Shown here: positions 1 to 10,670 of the stretch, piece by piece | Position numbering within the stretch: the stretch's first letter is position 1 | How the letters are laid out: the number at the start of each line of letters is the position of its first letter | DNA from: Nannobrachium achirus | Lineage: Eukaryota; Chordata; Actinopteri; Myctophiformes; Myctophidae | Direction of reading: 5' to 3' | Assembly (NCBI GenBank): GCA_963921795.1 | Contig: OY997653.1 | Coordinates: 24,225,158-24,289,157, forward strand | Length of the DNA: 64,000 nucleotides | The notes under the pieces: model-generated | Databases searched by the model: none | The model's input: the letters and a program-made list of their open reading frames with translations, nothing else | Told to the model about the DNA's origin: nothing | Made by a program: the position numbers and the translations under genes

Positions 1-1028
1 TATGATGCAGACACACGCACGCACATACACAAATATTAACACATCCCTTGTGAAATGACCCGTATCGGAATTATTAATATTATTGGTCCGACTGTCTTTA
101 ACTAAAAGATAATCGTGGTTTGGCCCATTTGGAGGTGCTCCGCTCCGCTTTTGTCCAAAAGAGCACACTGATTACGCACAGCACGCGCCGTCGGTATCTC
201 CAGGCCAGATTGCTGGAGGAGTGGTGGAGGGAGGGGGGGTTCACCGTGCAATTTCCTTTTCAATCACAAGCGGGTGTACAGCTTGCACAAGCGCCACCAT
301 TGTAATGCAAAACAGGGAGGGGGGGGGGGGACCTCTCTTGTATTAATTATGTATGCGTAAAATGACTGTTTCATATGTCCGCAGTTAACTGTCACATCCA
401 ACACAAACTCTACTATATGGACGGATTTTAACTGTTTCTTCATTTTGTTTCTGCATGTTTGCTGGATATAGGCTTGAGGCTTCTATAGCCTATATTTTTT
501 AGTAGCCTAACAACAAAAATCGAGTGTAGAATATGATAGGCCTACTACTGCCTATTTTGTAGGCCTATAATAACTTACAAAAGCAAATGAGTAGAATTCA
601 GATTTTTGGTGAAATTATGTTGAGAAGTAAGCCTATTTTTGCCTATTCTTAATAAATGAATAAATAAATAAGCATTGCAAAAAGTAGGCCTATATTCTTT
701 TTGTACATTTCCTTTCGTAATTATACAGCTATAACACACGGAGGGATTATTATTATTATTTATTTTTCAAAGATAAATCTCAACCCCCCTCTCCCAGTCA
801 GACACATAAAGCCAGGGCACGTGTAGATCTCTATACAAACCCAGCAGACCGTAAAAATAGGAGGCTAGTGGCGTGTGCCCTGTCTGTGCAGGAAGAGGGC
901 GGGGCGCGCACAGCACACACTAATACAATGCAAGCCTCAGGTATAGGCTACATCTGCGTTGCAATCTGCAAAGTCTCCTGCAGTTATCTATTGTATTATA
1001 TATTCTTTAATTTTCCCGTAATTATTCC
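1..1028. other. Upstream flank of insm1, no gene recognised
   Basis: This AT-rich stretch has short homopolymers (a G run near 315-329) and several copies of the palindromic octamer TAGGCCTA (around 537, 562 and 684). I see no convincing coding region, RNA gene or complete mobile element. The short open frames have no recognisable protein similarity. It may contain distal regulatory sequence for insm1, but nothing in the sequence proves it. Confidence 0.5.
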
Positions 1029-1030
1029 CT

Positions 1031-1066
<36 letters not shown>

Positions 1067-1119
1067 GTTCTTTCTTTCTTTCTTTCTTTCCAACATTTTT
1101 TTTTTTTTTTTTTTTTTTA
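1029..1119. repeat. (TTTC)n microsatellite followed by poly-T
   Basis: A run of TTTC tetramers passes into a pure T tract of about 23 bases. It lies roughly 400 bp upstream of the insm1 start codon and creates spurious Phe/Ser/Leu-rich and Lys-rich open frames on the two strands. Confidence 0.9.
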
Positions 1120-1222
1120 ACAACAGGGCACCCCCTGTCCCCTCCCTCCCCCTTCTCCACTCTCCATCCATCCATCCACACCTCCCACGCCCACTCCCAA
1201 ATCCACTGGGGAATCACAGTTC

Positions 1223-1297
1223 CATCTGATTGGTCGCAGATGAGGCAACAAGAAGAGGGGGGGGCGAGGACAATGTCATCATTTCACCCTTAAAAAG
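1223..1297 (+). promoter_or_regulatory. Putative insm1 proximal promoter: paired E-boxes, CCAAT box, TATA-like motif
   Basis: CATCTG at 1223-1228 and CAGATG at 1237-1242 are two E-boxes of the NeuroD/Neurogenin type, flanking an inverted CCAAT box (ATTGG, 1229-1233). A weak TATA-like TTAAAAAG follows at 1290-1297, about 220 bp before the start codon. Mammalian INSM1 is known to be activated by Neurogenin3/NeuroD1 through E-boxes, so the arrangement fits. The assignment is motif-based only. Confidence 0.45.
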
Positions 1298-1515
1298 AGT
1301 GCCGCTATGTTTGGTGCTGAAAGAAAGCAAAGAGAGGCAAACAGAAGGGTCAATAGATAGGTATACCAAAACAAAACAACACACAAAAACCGCATCCCGA
1401 TGTATCAGTGAGTGTCTTTGGAAACTGGTGCTCTCTTATTTCTTATGCACCGGCGTTTGTTTTTTGGTTCCAAAGTGCCTTTTTTCCCCCCACCACCGAC
1501 ACTTAAAGCGCAACT

Positions 1516-2943
1516 ATGCCGAGAGGATTTCTGGTGAAAAGAAACAAGAAGCCGAACCCGGTGTCCTACAGGGTGCGTTCAGAGGATGAGGATACAGAGG
1601 CATCCCTGCCCTCCTCCACCGCCACCTCTCTGCCGCCCTGCCCGGCCGGACGCAGCGCTCTGGGGCCGCCGGTGGTGCCGCTGTACGCGGCGGCCGCCGC
1701 AGCTCCGGAGCGGAACGCTGCTCCGGTGCAGTTCGGCCAGCCGGAGGCGGCGCACCAGGCGCTCTACAGCCCCACGCGGCCCGTCAGCCGCGATCACGAC
1801 CGCGAGGCCTACCTGAGCCGGCGCTTCAACCTCGGCTCGCCGGTGTCCGCCGAGTCGTTCCCCACGGCGGCCGCGTTCACCGCGCTGGACCATCTCTTCG
1901 CCCCCGTGGACCTGAAGATCGGCACCAGCAACAGCAGCCGCACGGGGACGACGAGCGTCGCCGCCGCTCCGAGGGGCAGCCAGGGAGGCACCAAGAGGTC
2001 CGCCGACACCGAGCGCAAAGGCAAGCCGCCCTCCAAGAAAACCAAAGCTATCCGGAAACTGCACTTTGAGGACGACGTCACCACGTCTCCGGTTCTCGGG
2101 CTGAAAATCAAAGAGGCGCCGGTGGACCAGAAGCCCCCCGGCAGAGCCCTGCCGTCCGCCGGAGGAGAGAACAACAGCAACAGCATCCCGCTCGGGGAGT
2201 TCGTGTGCCAGCTGTGCAGGGAGGCGTACGCCGACCCGCTGGCGCTGGCGCAGCACAAGTGTTCCAGGATCGTGCGCGTCGAGTACCGCTGCCCCGAGTG
2301 CGACAAGGTGTTCAGCTGCCCGGCCAACCTGGCCTCGCACAGGCGGTGGCACAAACCAAAGCCCCAGCAGCAGAGCGTGGACACCACGGATCATAACAAT
2401 AACAGCCACAACAAAGGGACTGATAATAACGCTAAGGACGAAGGGAAGGAGGGCAGCGACAGGGACACTCCCAGCCCCGGGCCCTCGGACTCCGGCTCCG
2501 AGGAGGGACTCTACGACTGCGGCCACTGCGGGAAAAGGTTTAAGCGACACGCGTACTTGAGGAAGCACGTCTCCTCGCAGCACAAAGCAGCAGCAGCAGC
2601 AGCCGGCGACCAGGACCAGCGCGACCCCCGAGCCGGCGATCGGTCAACAACACCGGCCGACAACAGCGCCGGCGCACCGTTAAACCTGAGTTCCTCCTCA
2701 TCCTCCTCCTCCTCGCCGCCCTGCCGCCACCCGTGTCCCGTGTGCGGGGAGAACTTCTCCAACCGCGCGAGCCAGGAGAGGCACGTGCGCCTCCTGCACG
2801 CCTCCTCGCAGGCGTTCCCGTGCAAGTACTGCCCGGCGGTGTTCTACAGCTCGCCGGGACTCACCAGGCACATCAACAAGTGCCACCCGTCCGAGAACAG
2901 ACAGGTGATCCTGCTGCAGATGCCGCTGCGCCCGGCCTGCTGA
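1516..2943 (+). CDS. insm1: Insulinoma-associated protein 1 (SNAG / C2H2 zinc-finger repressor)
   Basis: Nuclear zinc-finger transcriptional repressor that drives differentiation of neuroendocrine cells and late neuronal progenitors. The protein is 475 residues and opens with the SNAG motif [12 protein letters not shown], which recruits LSD1/CoREST-type corepressors and fixes the start codon. A conserved middle part includes [25 protein letters not shown] and [20 protein letters not shown]. Five C2H2-type fingers follow, near residues 230-252, 257-280, 333-356, 403-426 and 434-457; the first has the atypical spacing known for INSM1. The C-terminus (ENRQVILLQ, ending RPAC) is typical of the family. 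Poly-Ala, poly-Ser and Asn/His-rich linkers separate fingers 2, 3 and 4. The gene is a single exon, as in other vertebrates. Teleosts carry insm1a and insm1b and I cannot say which this is; INSM2 fits less well. A hAT-type element lies about 50 bp after the stop. Confidence 0.95.
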   Translation: MPRGFLVKRNKKPNPVSYRVRSEDEDTEASLPSSTATSLPPCPAGRSALGPPVVPLYAAAAAAPERNAAPVQFGQPEAAHQALYSPTRPVSRDHDREAYLSRRFNLGSPVSAESFPTAAAFTALDHLFAPVDLKIGTSNSSRTGTTSVAAAPRGSQGGTKRSADTERKGKPPSKKTKAIRKLHFEDDVTTSPVLGLKIKEAPVDQKPPGRALPSAGGENNSNSIPLGEFVCQLCREAYADPLALAQHKCSRIVRVEYRCPECDKVFSCPANLASHRRWHKPKPQQQSVDTTDHNNNSHNKGTDNNAKDEGKEGSDRDTPSPGPSDSGSEEGLYDCGHCGKRFKRHAYLRKHVSSQHKAAAAAAGDQDQRDPRAGDRSTTPADNSAGAPLNLSSSSSSSSSPPCRHPCPVCGENFSNRASQERHVRLLHASSQAFPCKYCPAVFYSSPGLTRHINKCHPSENRQVILLQMPLRPAC

Positions 2944-3034
2944 GCGGGACGTCAGCGCCGCGGTTCCCCTTTTCCTCGCTCCGTGCCTTTACCTGCAGTG
3001 TTTCTCAAACTTCTAAATTTCAGGGTCTCCCCTT

Positions 3035-3110
3035 AACTCTGACAGTGTACAAATGGAACCAAATGGACCCTGACGGGTCCATTTGGTTCCATTTGTACAC
3101 TGTCAGAGTT
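3035..3110. repeat. Perfect hairpin with 36-bp arms
   Basis: The two 36-bp arms, from AACTCTGACAG to CTGTCAGAGTT, are exact reverse complements around the loop TGAC. It lies in the hAT-type element in the insm1 3' UTR. If transcribed it would form a very stable stem. Confidence 0.9.
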
Positions 3111-3180
3111 ACAGACTTGTTAGCTCTGGTCCATAGCGTTAGAACTCCACTAACGCTATGGACCAGAGCTACAGACTTGT
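3111..3180. repeat. 50-bp palindromic insertion bounded by 10-bp direct repeats
   Basis: AGCTCTGGTCCATAGCGTTAG (21 bp, 3122-3142) is followed by a 7-base loop and its exact reverse complement (3150-3170). The unit is bracketed by ACAGACTTGT at 3111-3120 and 3171-3180. Removing one copy plus the hairpin restores the sequence seen in related elements (for example near 41625: GTTACAGACTTGTAAG), so the hairpin looks like a secondary insertion. A diverged relative of the palindrome occurs near 15438-15470. Confidence 0.7.
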
Positions 3181-3365
3181 ATGGGTCCATTAGACCCCCT
3201 AAAAGATAAAGGAACCCACAGATTCCCTGGAATCCACTTTGAGAACCACTGCTTTACCTTGAAACCTGTGCGTCGTGTGCGTATTTTGCGTAAAGGCGCA
3301 TTCACTGGAAAGGTCGAGTCCAGTCCACCCTTTTGTATGGAGCAAAAAGGGATGGTAAATGCACC

Positions 3366-3478
3366 GTAAAAATCCAGAGTGTTTGTTTAACTCTGAGAGT
3401 GTATACATACAGGGTCGCAAAGAAAGGGTTCCATTTATAGGCTCTCAAAGTTAAATACTCTTTTACCCAGGATTTTAC
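3366..3478. mobile_element. Small foldback MITE (GTAAAAATCC ends)
   Basis: GTAAAAATCCAGAGTG at the left and its imperfect inverse ending GGATTTTAC at the right form inverted repeats of about 37 bp around a short centre. Related ends (CTGTAAAAT...) appear near 30600 and 41570. It lies in the presumed insm1 3' UTR. Confidence 0.55.
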
Positions 3479-3977
3479 TCTGTTAGAACTTGCAAGTCAT
3501 CATTCAAACATAACTGGTGTAGTTTTCGAACGGGAATGAAGCGCTGTAGACTGTTGGTTTATTTTTCTATAGCCTCTGCACAAGTGCTATTAGCTTCTAG
3601 ACCTAAGAAAAAGCCACATCCTAGACTACTTAGCATGTAGCCTATACTGTTTGTCAAGACATTTGCCTTGAATTCACAGGCTGGAAATGTTATCTTATCA
3701 CTTTGATTAGCTTTAAGATAGCTTGTGAATCTGTGACCATTATACATTTAGCTTTGCCTAGCAATTTAAAGTTAAGACTAGAGTAGCCAGTAATGCCTTT
3801 TGGACTAGAACCACTGTATACTGTTGTAAAACTGCCTTAAAAGGATAAGTTAAACTATACGGTTTGTTTTTTGATGACTTAGCCTATTTAACCTGCTGGA
3901 TATTATATTATACTTTTTTTAAACGAAACCCTACTACTGTATTACCACTATATATCTAAACCCCTATGACCATTTTC

Positions 3978-3994
3978 TATTTATTTATTTATTA
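3978..3994 (+). promoter_or_regulatory. AU-rich element in insm1 3' UTR
   Basis: Overlapping ATTTA pentamers (TATTTATTTATTTATTA) lie about 1 kb after the insm1 stop, upstream of the AATAAA. Such elements usually shorten mRNA half-life. Transcription through this point is inferred. Confidence 0.45.
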
Positions 3995-4284
3995 ATTAAA
4001 TTATTTGTGTAAATTATTTACTCAGTGTGATCAACTCATGTGATTCATTACTGTGTTTTTCATGATGTAGCCAAAACTGTTTCATGATGTGTTAACTTAT
4101 TATAACATAGAAGGAAGATTGCTTCTGAGAATGGTGTGTGTGTGTAAGTGACATAGCAATCAATGAAGTGGAATTATTTTTTTTATTTAAACGCAATCAT
4201 CCATTTTTATTCTTTTATTTCTTTGTAACTCTTAGCTCTTATGGCTTTGGATTTATTTGCAGTATTTTTGCTAAATGTCCAAAC

Positions 4285-4290
4285 AATAAA
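4285..4290 (+). terminator. Candidate insm1 polyadenylation signal
   Basis: This is a canonical AATAAA in an A-rich setting, followed within about 30 bp by T/G-containing sequence. It gives a 3' UTR of about 1.3 kb, in line with the long 3' UTR of this one-exon gene in other vertebrates. Confidence 0.45.
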
Positions 4291-4527
4291 AACCAAAACT
4301 TGAAAACAAAGACTGTATTGTTGCTTCGACTTTTAGAGATCTTTGGCATTTGAAATATTTACATAGAACACCCCATGTGAGCTTGTAGATCTGATATTTT
4401 CGGTGAAGAGATTTGGTATACACTGACCAAGTTCAAAGCCAACTCTGGTAAAGTTATTGCAGCACTATTTTAATGAATACATTTTAATTTGTTCCAATCT
4501 GTTATATGCAGAGTATGTTAATACAAT

Positions 4528-4784
4528 ATATCGTCACTGTCGGGCAGAAACCTCGTATCTCCAAGTTTCAAATGTGTATGTTTTTTCACAAAGTAAAGCC
4601 CTGCTTCATCACACAAGGCCGTCGCACAAAAGTAGTGAAAACAGCAGATCTACAAGCACACAACACCTCGCGGTGCGAGGCGTTGTAGATCGGCTGTTTT
4701 CACTAGTTTAACTCATTTTTAAAATGATAAATACAAAACGAATGGTTTTGGACATATAAGGTTTCCACCCGACAACGACGATAT
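4528..4784. mobile_element. ATATCGTC-family MITE, complete copy with internal palindrome
   Basis: The ends ATATCGTCACTGTCGGGC and its inverse (…CCCGACAACGACGATAT) form terminal inverted repeats of about 27 bp. The outermost TA could be a Tc1/mariner-style target duplication. The 257-bp element is non-coding. Its middle carries the recurrent palindrome at 4631-4707 (AGTAGTGAAAACAGC … GCTGTTTTCACTAGT). Confidence 0.8.
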
Positions 4785-5061
4785 GTTTTACAATTGGGAT
4801 GGTTGTATTTTGTCTCCCTGCTCTTCTGTTGAGACATTTAGATTGTCTCACCTAGACACATGAATCTGACCGGAATTCTGACCTGATGGTCAACATTCAA
4901 TGTATCCTCTGAGCAAGCAGGCAGGCTCAATTTAGCTCAATGGTAAAACATTTCAGCACTTTTGAACCAGGTTAAAATCCAGAGTAGTAGAAAGTTACAT
5001 ACCGGTAGTCTAGCTTTAACTAGAGGTTGTTAACTATGTAAGCCCTATTTTATACTTCTGC

Positions 5062-5138
5062 ACTAAAATAGCTGATCTACAAGCTCACAACACGTTGCAC
5101 CATGACGGGTTGACAGCTTGTAGATCTGCTACTTTCCC
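5062..5138. repeat. Recurrent palindrome, copy without a recognised host element
   Basis: ACTAAAATAGCTGATCTAC leads into AAGCTCACAAC and returns as GCTTGTAGATCTGCTACTTT. The arms are imperfect. I see no terminal repeats of a host element around it. Confidence 0.7.
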
Positions 5139-5143
5139 TGTTT

Positions 5144-5817
5144 TAGTTTTGAAAATGTTCACCTATAACAACAGGCCCAAAATAGGGACAGCAGGTTGAA
5201 AATGTTTAGTTTGTTCACAAAGCAGGTGTAATCGGTCTCTGAACATTGATTTAATTTGTATACATGGGTCACAATTTCAACTCAAAATTCAAAGGAGCTT
5301 CATTGGCATGAGAAAACATGAGGTTTACATTGCCAAAGCTAACACTATATGCATTTTTAGTCCCTGGCACAAAAACGTTTTAAATAGGGGTCCGCGGCCA
5401 AAGGGGGCCTTGACGCAAAAAAGTGTGAGACCATGCACTCTACAGAGATCCAGTTAATGAAACCTTGGCAGTGTGTAGCTATACTTAGGAGTTACGGTCA
5501 CTAAGGGTTGCCCACCTGCCCCTGGCAGGTGAATAAAACTTTCTGGCAAGTGGAGTTTGCTTTCAGGTTGCCTGACCGGGGAAGTGCTCGCTTGAGAGGG
5601 GAATTACCATCTGTCTATAAACACAACACGAGATGTCTGTCTACCTGAACACCTGTCTAAACACCTGAACGTAGCCAGAGTCTTCTGGTCTGTGGAATGT
5701 AAAATAAGAGCACTGTTGACCTGTAATGTGCTGTTTTCATTGTGGCTACACTTAAAAAATATAAAATAAGTGTGAACCCATAGTCATATTCATAGCTATA
5801 TAGGTTTGTTTTTTAAG
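5144..5817. other. Gene-free stretch with degraded repeats
   Basis: Only old repeat remnants are visible: an imperfect inverted repeat around TTGGCATGAGAAAACATG near 5300-5335, with a relative near 34290-34320, and a hAT-like fragment near 5375-5440 (GGGGTCCGCGGCC). No gene is seen. Confidence 0.4.
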
Positions 5818-5825
5818 ATGTTTTG

Positions 5826-6000
5826 GGGGGCTTTTCTGCCTTTATTCATAGTACAGTAGGTAGACAGGAAACAGGAGGAGAGAGAAGGGGAGTGACATGC
5901 AGCAAAGGTCATCAGGATTGGGATTCGAACCCATGACACACTGTTAGGCATCAGAGCCTATGTGGTATGTGCTTGGTCCGCTAGGTCAGCAGGCGACCCC
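5826..6000 (-). mobile_element. tRNA-derived SINE
   Basis: On the minus strand the head carries an A-box-like GACCTAGCGGACC (complement of about 5977-5990) and a perfect B box GGGTTCGAATCCC (5920-5932). The tail reads TGCATGTCACTCCCCTTC … and ends near AATAAAGGCAGAAAAGCCCC. The same family appears on the + strand at 29694-29795. This is the usual teleost tRNA-SINE layout, transcribed by RNA polymerase III when active. Confidence 0.75.
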
Positions 6001-6166
6001 TCCTATCCTCATTTTATAATGGACCATTATGCCTTACATGCAAGTGGGCATGACTTTAGTAGAAGTAGAACATGGCCTGTGCTTGCCAGACGGGCAAGTG
6101 CCTCTGAGACCTATAGTGTCAACCCCTGTCCAGGTTCACCAGTTGCATGGTCACAACTGACTAATC

Positions 6167-6310
6167 CATATCGTTGTTGTCGGGCAGAAACATATTATAT
6201 ATTAATTAATATTCTATCTTTTTGTGTTTTTTCGCAAATCAATGCCTTACTTAATCACACTACAGCGTGACAGAAAAGTATCAAAAGTAGCAGATCTACA
6301 AGCTCAGTCA
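6167..6310. mobile_element. Truncated ATATCGTC-family MITE
   Basis: The left end ATATCGTTGTTGTCGGGC and a diverged interior with GCCTTACTTAATCACAC lead to one arm of the recurrent palindrome (GTAGCAGATCTACAAGCTCA, 6286-6305). The right half is missing. Confidence 0.6.
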
Positions 6311-6355
6311 AGGCATGTTGCTTTGCTTTGCGTTTATGTGTGTGGGCCTTTAGGG

Positions 6356-6728
6356 CAGTGTTTTTTAACCAGTAGTCCTTGAAGGGATTCCAGGTGGTCC
6401 CCAGCTAAATGGAGAGTTGGTATCCAAGTGGATCCTTGTAGATCTTTAACTCTTTGAGTTTCATTTTACGCTCTCAAGAGTTAAATTATTGTTAAACACC
6501 TGCATTACTTATACAAGAAGTCCACACAATCATTAGTAGAACGTAGAAGAATCGTTATTCTGATCAACGTTGGCCTGCTATCTCACCTATGGTACCAACA
6601 TCAATACAGCATGGACATCTGAGATGTCTTGCATGGATCTGAGATGCCAAATCTCATCAAATGGTGGTCCGTGGCTCAAATGTTGAATAAATAATGGACC
6701 TTGATATGAAAAGGGTTGAAAACCACTG
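6356..6728. mobile_element. hAT-type MITE with perfect 8-bp target duplication
   Basis: It starts CAGTGTTTTTTAACC and ends GGGTTGAAAACCACTG. The identical 8-mer CTTTAGGG flanks it (6348-6355 and 6729-6736). The interior is non-coding and includes GGTGGTCCGTGGC-type sequence shared with fragments at 5375, 20660, 25920 and 33270. Confidence 0.9.
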
Positions 6729-6736
6729 CTTTAGGG

Positions 6737-7140
6737 TGTCCTTCAAACCTTTATTTGTGCCGTCAGTCACTTATTTTATCTGTTATTCTTGCGGTGAAAC
6801 AGCTTCTTTTTTTTTGTTCAGTTTGTAGGGCTACTGTAGCGCCACAATCATAAACTCACCCTATCCATCATGTTGCTATTGTTATCCAGCTCGAGGTCAC
6901 TTATAAACGGAAGTGAGGGAGAAAGCCGTGCTTAGCGGCGTTAAAGCATGAGGTCAGTGGGGGTCACTGGTAGGTGACACCCACAGGTCACCCAGGGGTC
7001 CCCGGAGACAAAGACACCTCATTGCATGTGAAAGACATTCCAGAAGACCCGTCCCCAGGCTTTCCTCCGAGTCTATTCACTAGAATCACTACCACCCCTC
7101 AGCTTGATCTCCCTCTCTGTCCCTCTCATTCCACACACGC
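6737..7140. other. Gene-free stretch
   Basis: I recognise no gene, RNA or complete mobile element here. It runs into a short CA/CG-rich tract at about 7130-7208. Confidence 0.4.
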
Positions 7141-7212
7141 CACACACGCACACGTGTACGCACGCGCACACTCACGCACGCACACTTCCCGCACGCACAC
7201 TTCCCGCACAGT

Positions 7213-7462
7213 ATATCGTCACTGTCGGGCGGAAACTTTGTATCTCCAAGTTTCAAGTTTGTATGTTTTTTTCACCAAGTAAAGCCCTGCTTCATCACAC
7301 AAGGCTGTCGCACAAAAGTAGTGAAAACAGCAGATCTACAAGCACACAACGCCTCGCACCGCCTCGCATCGCACCGTGTAGTTTAGTTCATTTTTAAAAT
7401 GATAAATACAAAACGAACGTATGTCTTGGACATACAAGGTTTCCACCCGACAACGACGATAT
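7213..7462. mobile_element. ATATCGTC-family MITE, second complete copy
   Basis: It has the same terminal inverted repeats as the copy at 4528-4784 and a similar length (250 bp), starting ATATCGTCACTGTCGGGCGG and ending CGACAACGACGATAT, inserted right after a CA/CACG tract. The internal palindrome is decayed: the left arm (AGTAGTGAAAACAGCAGATC) is intact but the right arm is mostly lost. Confidence 0.8.
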
Positions 7463-7783
7463 ATTACTATACTGAGGACATCAGTGTTTTAGGAAGTGAT
7501 TTCATGAACACTAACCCTATTACATTAATTGATTTTTTTTTGCCATTGTCAACCCTAACCCTTATACCGAAAATAACAGATTTACAAGCTTGGCTATTTC
7601 TGGTGTGTATAAGACCAACCTCTAAATATCTAATCTTAACTTAACCCCAACCTGAATCCTTTCCTAATTGTAACTCCAAACAACTCTTTTCAACCACAAA
7701 ACAACCATCTTGTCACAAATGTCTATCTCTCAAATTCTACTACTGTATTCTGGTGGTGACATCTGGCCCTAACAACTACAAGT
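7463..7783. other. Gene-free stretch
   Basis: No gene or clear mobile element is recognised between the MITE and the following microsatellite. Confidence 0.4.
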
Positions 7784-8253
<470 letters not shown>

Positions 8254-8569
8254 GATTACAGAGGGAGGGGACTTGTCATTGTCACTGTAACAGGCATCAT
8301 CAAAGGACACACAACAATGTGGGTGGGGGTTAATGAGTTGCATTGATGCCTGTAAAACACTGAAAGGAGTCTTGACACATGTTGAATTACATGGAAATGT
8401 CTTCTGTAAATCCAGAGGATCGAAGCCCACTGCAAATGCCTTCATTTTAGCTGTATGCCCTTGTTTAAACTAAAGTGTGTGTTGTACAAGCTCACGCGCT
8501 GCGACTTTGTACATCTGTTATCTTTGAACATTTTTGAAAATTGAAAGTGGGAGAACTACTGATTTAAAA

Positions 8570-8899
8570 CAGTGGTTCTCAACCACTGTGCCTGGGGACC
8601 TTTGGTGTGCCCCTGAGAAGGGTCAAGTGTATTGTATTTATCATTTTAAAAATGATTTAAACTAGTGAAAACAGCCGATCTACAAGTTGTGTGCTTGTAG
8701 ATCGGCTGTTTTCACTACTGTTGTGCGACAGCCTTGTATGATGAAGCAGGGCTTTACTTTGCGAAGAAACACACAAATTTGAAACTTGGAGATACAAGGT
8801 TTCTTCCCGACAGTGACGATATTTACACCCCTGTATTATGTTGGTGTGCCCATGGATTCTTGGGGCATGAAAAGTGTGCCAAAAGGTTGAGAAACACTG
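8570..8899. mobile_element. hAT-type MITE carrying a nested ATATCGTC MITE
   Basis: The outer element begins CAGTGGTTCTCAACC and ends GGTTGAGAAACACTG. Its 8-bp flanks are ATTTAAAA (8562-8569) and ATTTAGAA (8900-8907), 7 of 8 matching. An inverted, 5'-truncated ATATCGTC-family MITE (about 8633-8822, ending CCCGACAGTGACGATAT) sits inside it, and that in turn carries the recurrent palindrome at 8662-8718. This is a three-level nest. Confidence 0.8.
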
Positions 8900-8907
8900 A
8901 TTTAGAA

Positions 8908-9240
8908 GACATTTTGTAGAATCTGCCTCAGGTCTTAATGGGTTAAGTCAAGTACAAATTTGACAGAGCAACTTTCACCTGTAGTTGAGTAATATTTGAT
9001 CAGGAGTATCTATCTATACTTTCACTGGAGTCCTGGGGTTGTTGAGTATACTTTGTGTCCACCACTGGCTGTGACAGCCATCTGATCCCTTCATTAACCG
9101 GGATTCAGGGACTCAGGGATTAGCTCTAATCACTTTGTTGACCTGAAGCGCTGTCCAAAGTGCAAACTTCTCTAATGAATGCTCAGAGTTATTGTGATCT
9201 TAATCCTCCTGACAGCTCTGTGGCATTGCTTTCATTTTGG
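8908..9240. other. Gene-free stretch
   Basis: No gene, RNA or mobile element is recognised. Confidence 0.4.
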
Positions 9241-9244
9241 TCAT

Positions 9245-9500
9245 TCAGTTCAGTTCAGCTTCAGTTTATTTGTTATTTGTAGTGCAAGGTGGAAAAAAAC
9301 ACAGTAAAACAATTACCATGTGGCAATGCACATCTGAAAAATGTACAGATCTGCAAAAGATTTTGATCATGCAGGAATGTAATAAAACCAGTAATGCAAG
9401 GAAAAAAAGATGAGTTTTTAGCCTAGATTTAAAAATGTCCAAAGAGTCGGCATTCCTGTCAGCTGTTCAGAGAGCATTCCAGATACAGGGGGAACAATAT
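9245..9500. repeat. Dispersed interspersed repeat (TTTATTT … GATTTAAAAATG type)
   Basis: CAGTTTATTTGTTATTTG … GAGTTTTTAGCCTAGATTTAAAAATG … TTCAGAGAGCATTCCAGA matches in layout the repeat at 14115-14490 (TTTTATTTCTAGAGCAC … GTCTGGATTTAAAACC … CATTCAAAGACTTTTC). It looks like a diverged copy of a common teleost dispersed repeat; the class is not certain. Confidence 0.45.
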
Positions 9501-9665
9501 TTTATTATATTTCATGACTGTGAGCTGACCAGCATCCTGGGCCCGTAGTGGGTTGTCCAGGGATGTATGGTTCTATTATACTGGACAAGGAAGAAGCTGA
9601 TTCCATGACAGTGCACACGGGGCCATGGAAATCCTCCACACATGCCCACTGTATACAGTACACAT

Positions 9666-9670
9666 GCACG

Positions 9671-9703
<33 letters not shown>

Positions 9704-9790
9704 GCAAGCGCATGCACACACACGCACACGCACACGCACACGCACGCACGCACGCACGCACGCACGTACGCACGCACGCACGCACACACG
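9666..9790. repeat. (CA)n/(CACG)n microsatellite
   Basis: Alternating CA dinucleotides pass into CACG tetramers. No gene; the overlapping His-Thr and Cys-Val frames are artefacts. Confidence 0.9.
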
Positions 9791-9976
9791 CTGTGCACAA
9801 TGCTTGTAAATCTATATTCACTCATCTAGATAATGGCAAGCTGTTGTGAATGCTTCTGTAACGAGGAGAGTAAAACCATCAGAAAGATTTTGTTTACATA
9901 GTGAGATACATTGACCCGCCACAGTTCCGTTAAAGGTCAGAGGAGGTCAGAGTGGAGGCTCTCCATGGTATTACAG

Positions 9977-10408
9977 CAGGGGTCTTCAATGTTTTCAGGC
10001 CAAGGACCCCTTAGTTTAGAGAGAGATGAAGCAGGGACCCCCACAACCTTTTCATAGATTCTATAGTTTCATTGTTTGACAGCACAAACATCAGTGTATT
10101 TTGGATTCATTTAATTTTTTTCTTCAGATATTTAACCACTTAAACCGTCAATGCTTAATAAACTTGACCTTTCACTGTACTTAGTCTGCTCTTTTTCCCT
10201 CCAAAGCAATTTGCCGAAAATAGCCAATCTACAAGCTGGTAGATTTGCTATTTTTGGCCAAAGTTCTCAGAATATGGACGCTAGGGTTCAAATGGTTAAA
10301 ATAAAAAAGGGGAGAAAACAAGTTTCTATCACACAAAGATTTGGAGGACCCCCTGTAGTAACTCTGAGGACACCCTAGGGGTCCTGGACCCCCTGTTGAA
10401 GACCCCTG
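9977..10408. mobile_element. hAT-type MITE (CAGGGGTCTTCAA ends) with internal palindrome
   Basis: It starts CAGGGGTCTTCAATG and ends GTTGAAGACCCCTG. The flanks TATTACAG (9969-9976) and CGTTACAG (10409-10416) match at 6 of 8 positions. A short form of the recurrent palindrome (GCCGAAAATAGCC … GCTATTTTTGGC) lies at about 10214-10260. It is a sister of the copy at 12476-12976. Confidence 0.85.
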
Positions 10409-10546
10409 CGTTACAGGAAGCAGGGGGCTGTCGTTATGCTAATGAACCTGGCTCCCCTCTAAGCCCCTCCCTCTCTGCAGCCTGCCACTCTGGCTGGCCC
10501 CTCCAGTCTGCATAGACACACATGCCAATGCACACCACGCATGCAT

Positions 10547-10548
<2 letters not shown>

Positions 10549-10633
<85 letters not shown>

Positions 10634-10670
10634 CACGCACACACATGCACACACTCACGGACGTGTGCAC
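10549..10670. repeat. (CA)n microsatellite
   Basis: About 80 bp of pure CA, then CA broken by CG and CT. Confidence 0.9.

Larger units (their letters stand above)
2995..3251. mobile_element. hAT-type MITE in the insm1 3' UTR
   Basis: The element begins (G)CAGTGTTTCTCAAAC and ends TTTGAGAACCACTG, the classic hAT-like terminal inverted repeat. It is flanked by perfect 8-bp direct repeats CTTTACCT (2987-2994 and 3252-3259), the target duplication length expected for hAT. It has no coding capacity and contains two strong hairpins (listed separately). A diverged relative lies near 34150-34283. Its left end is 51 bp beyond the insm1 stop codon. Confidence 0.85.

Noticed and set aside
1579..2583. 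334-codon open frame antisense to insm1
   Set aside because: It is a shadow of the GC-rich insm1 coding sequence; its Arg/Gly/Ala-rich translation has no domain and the sense frame is certain.
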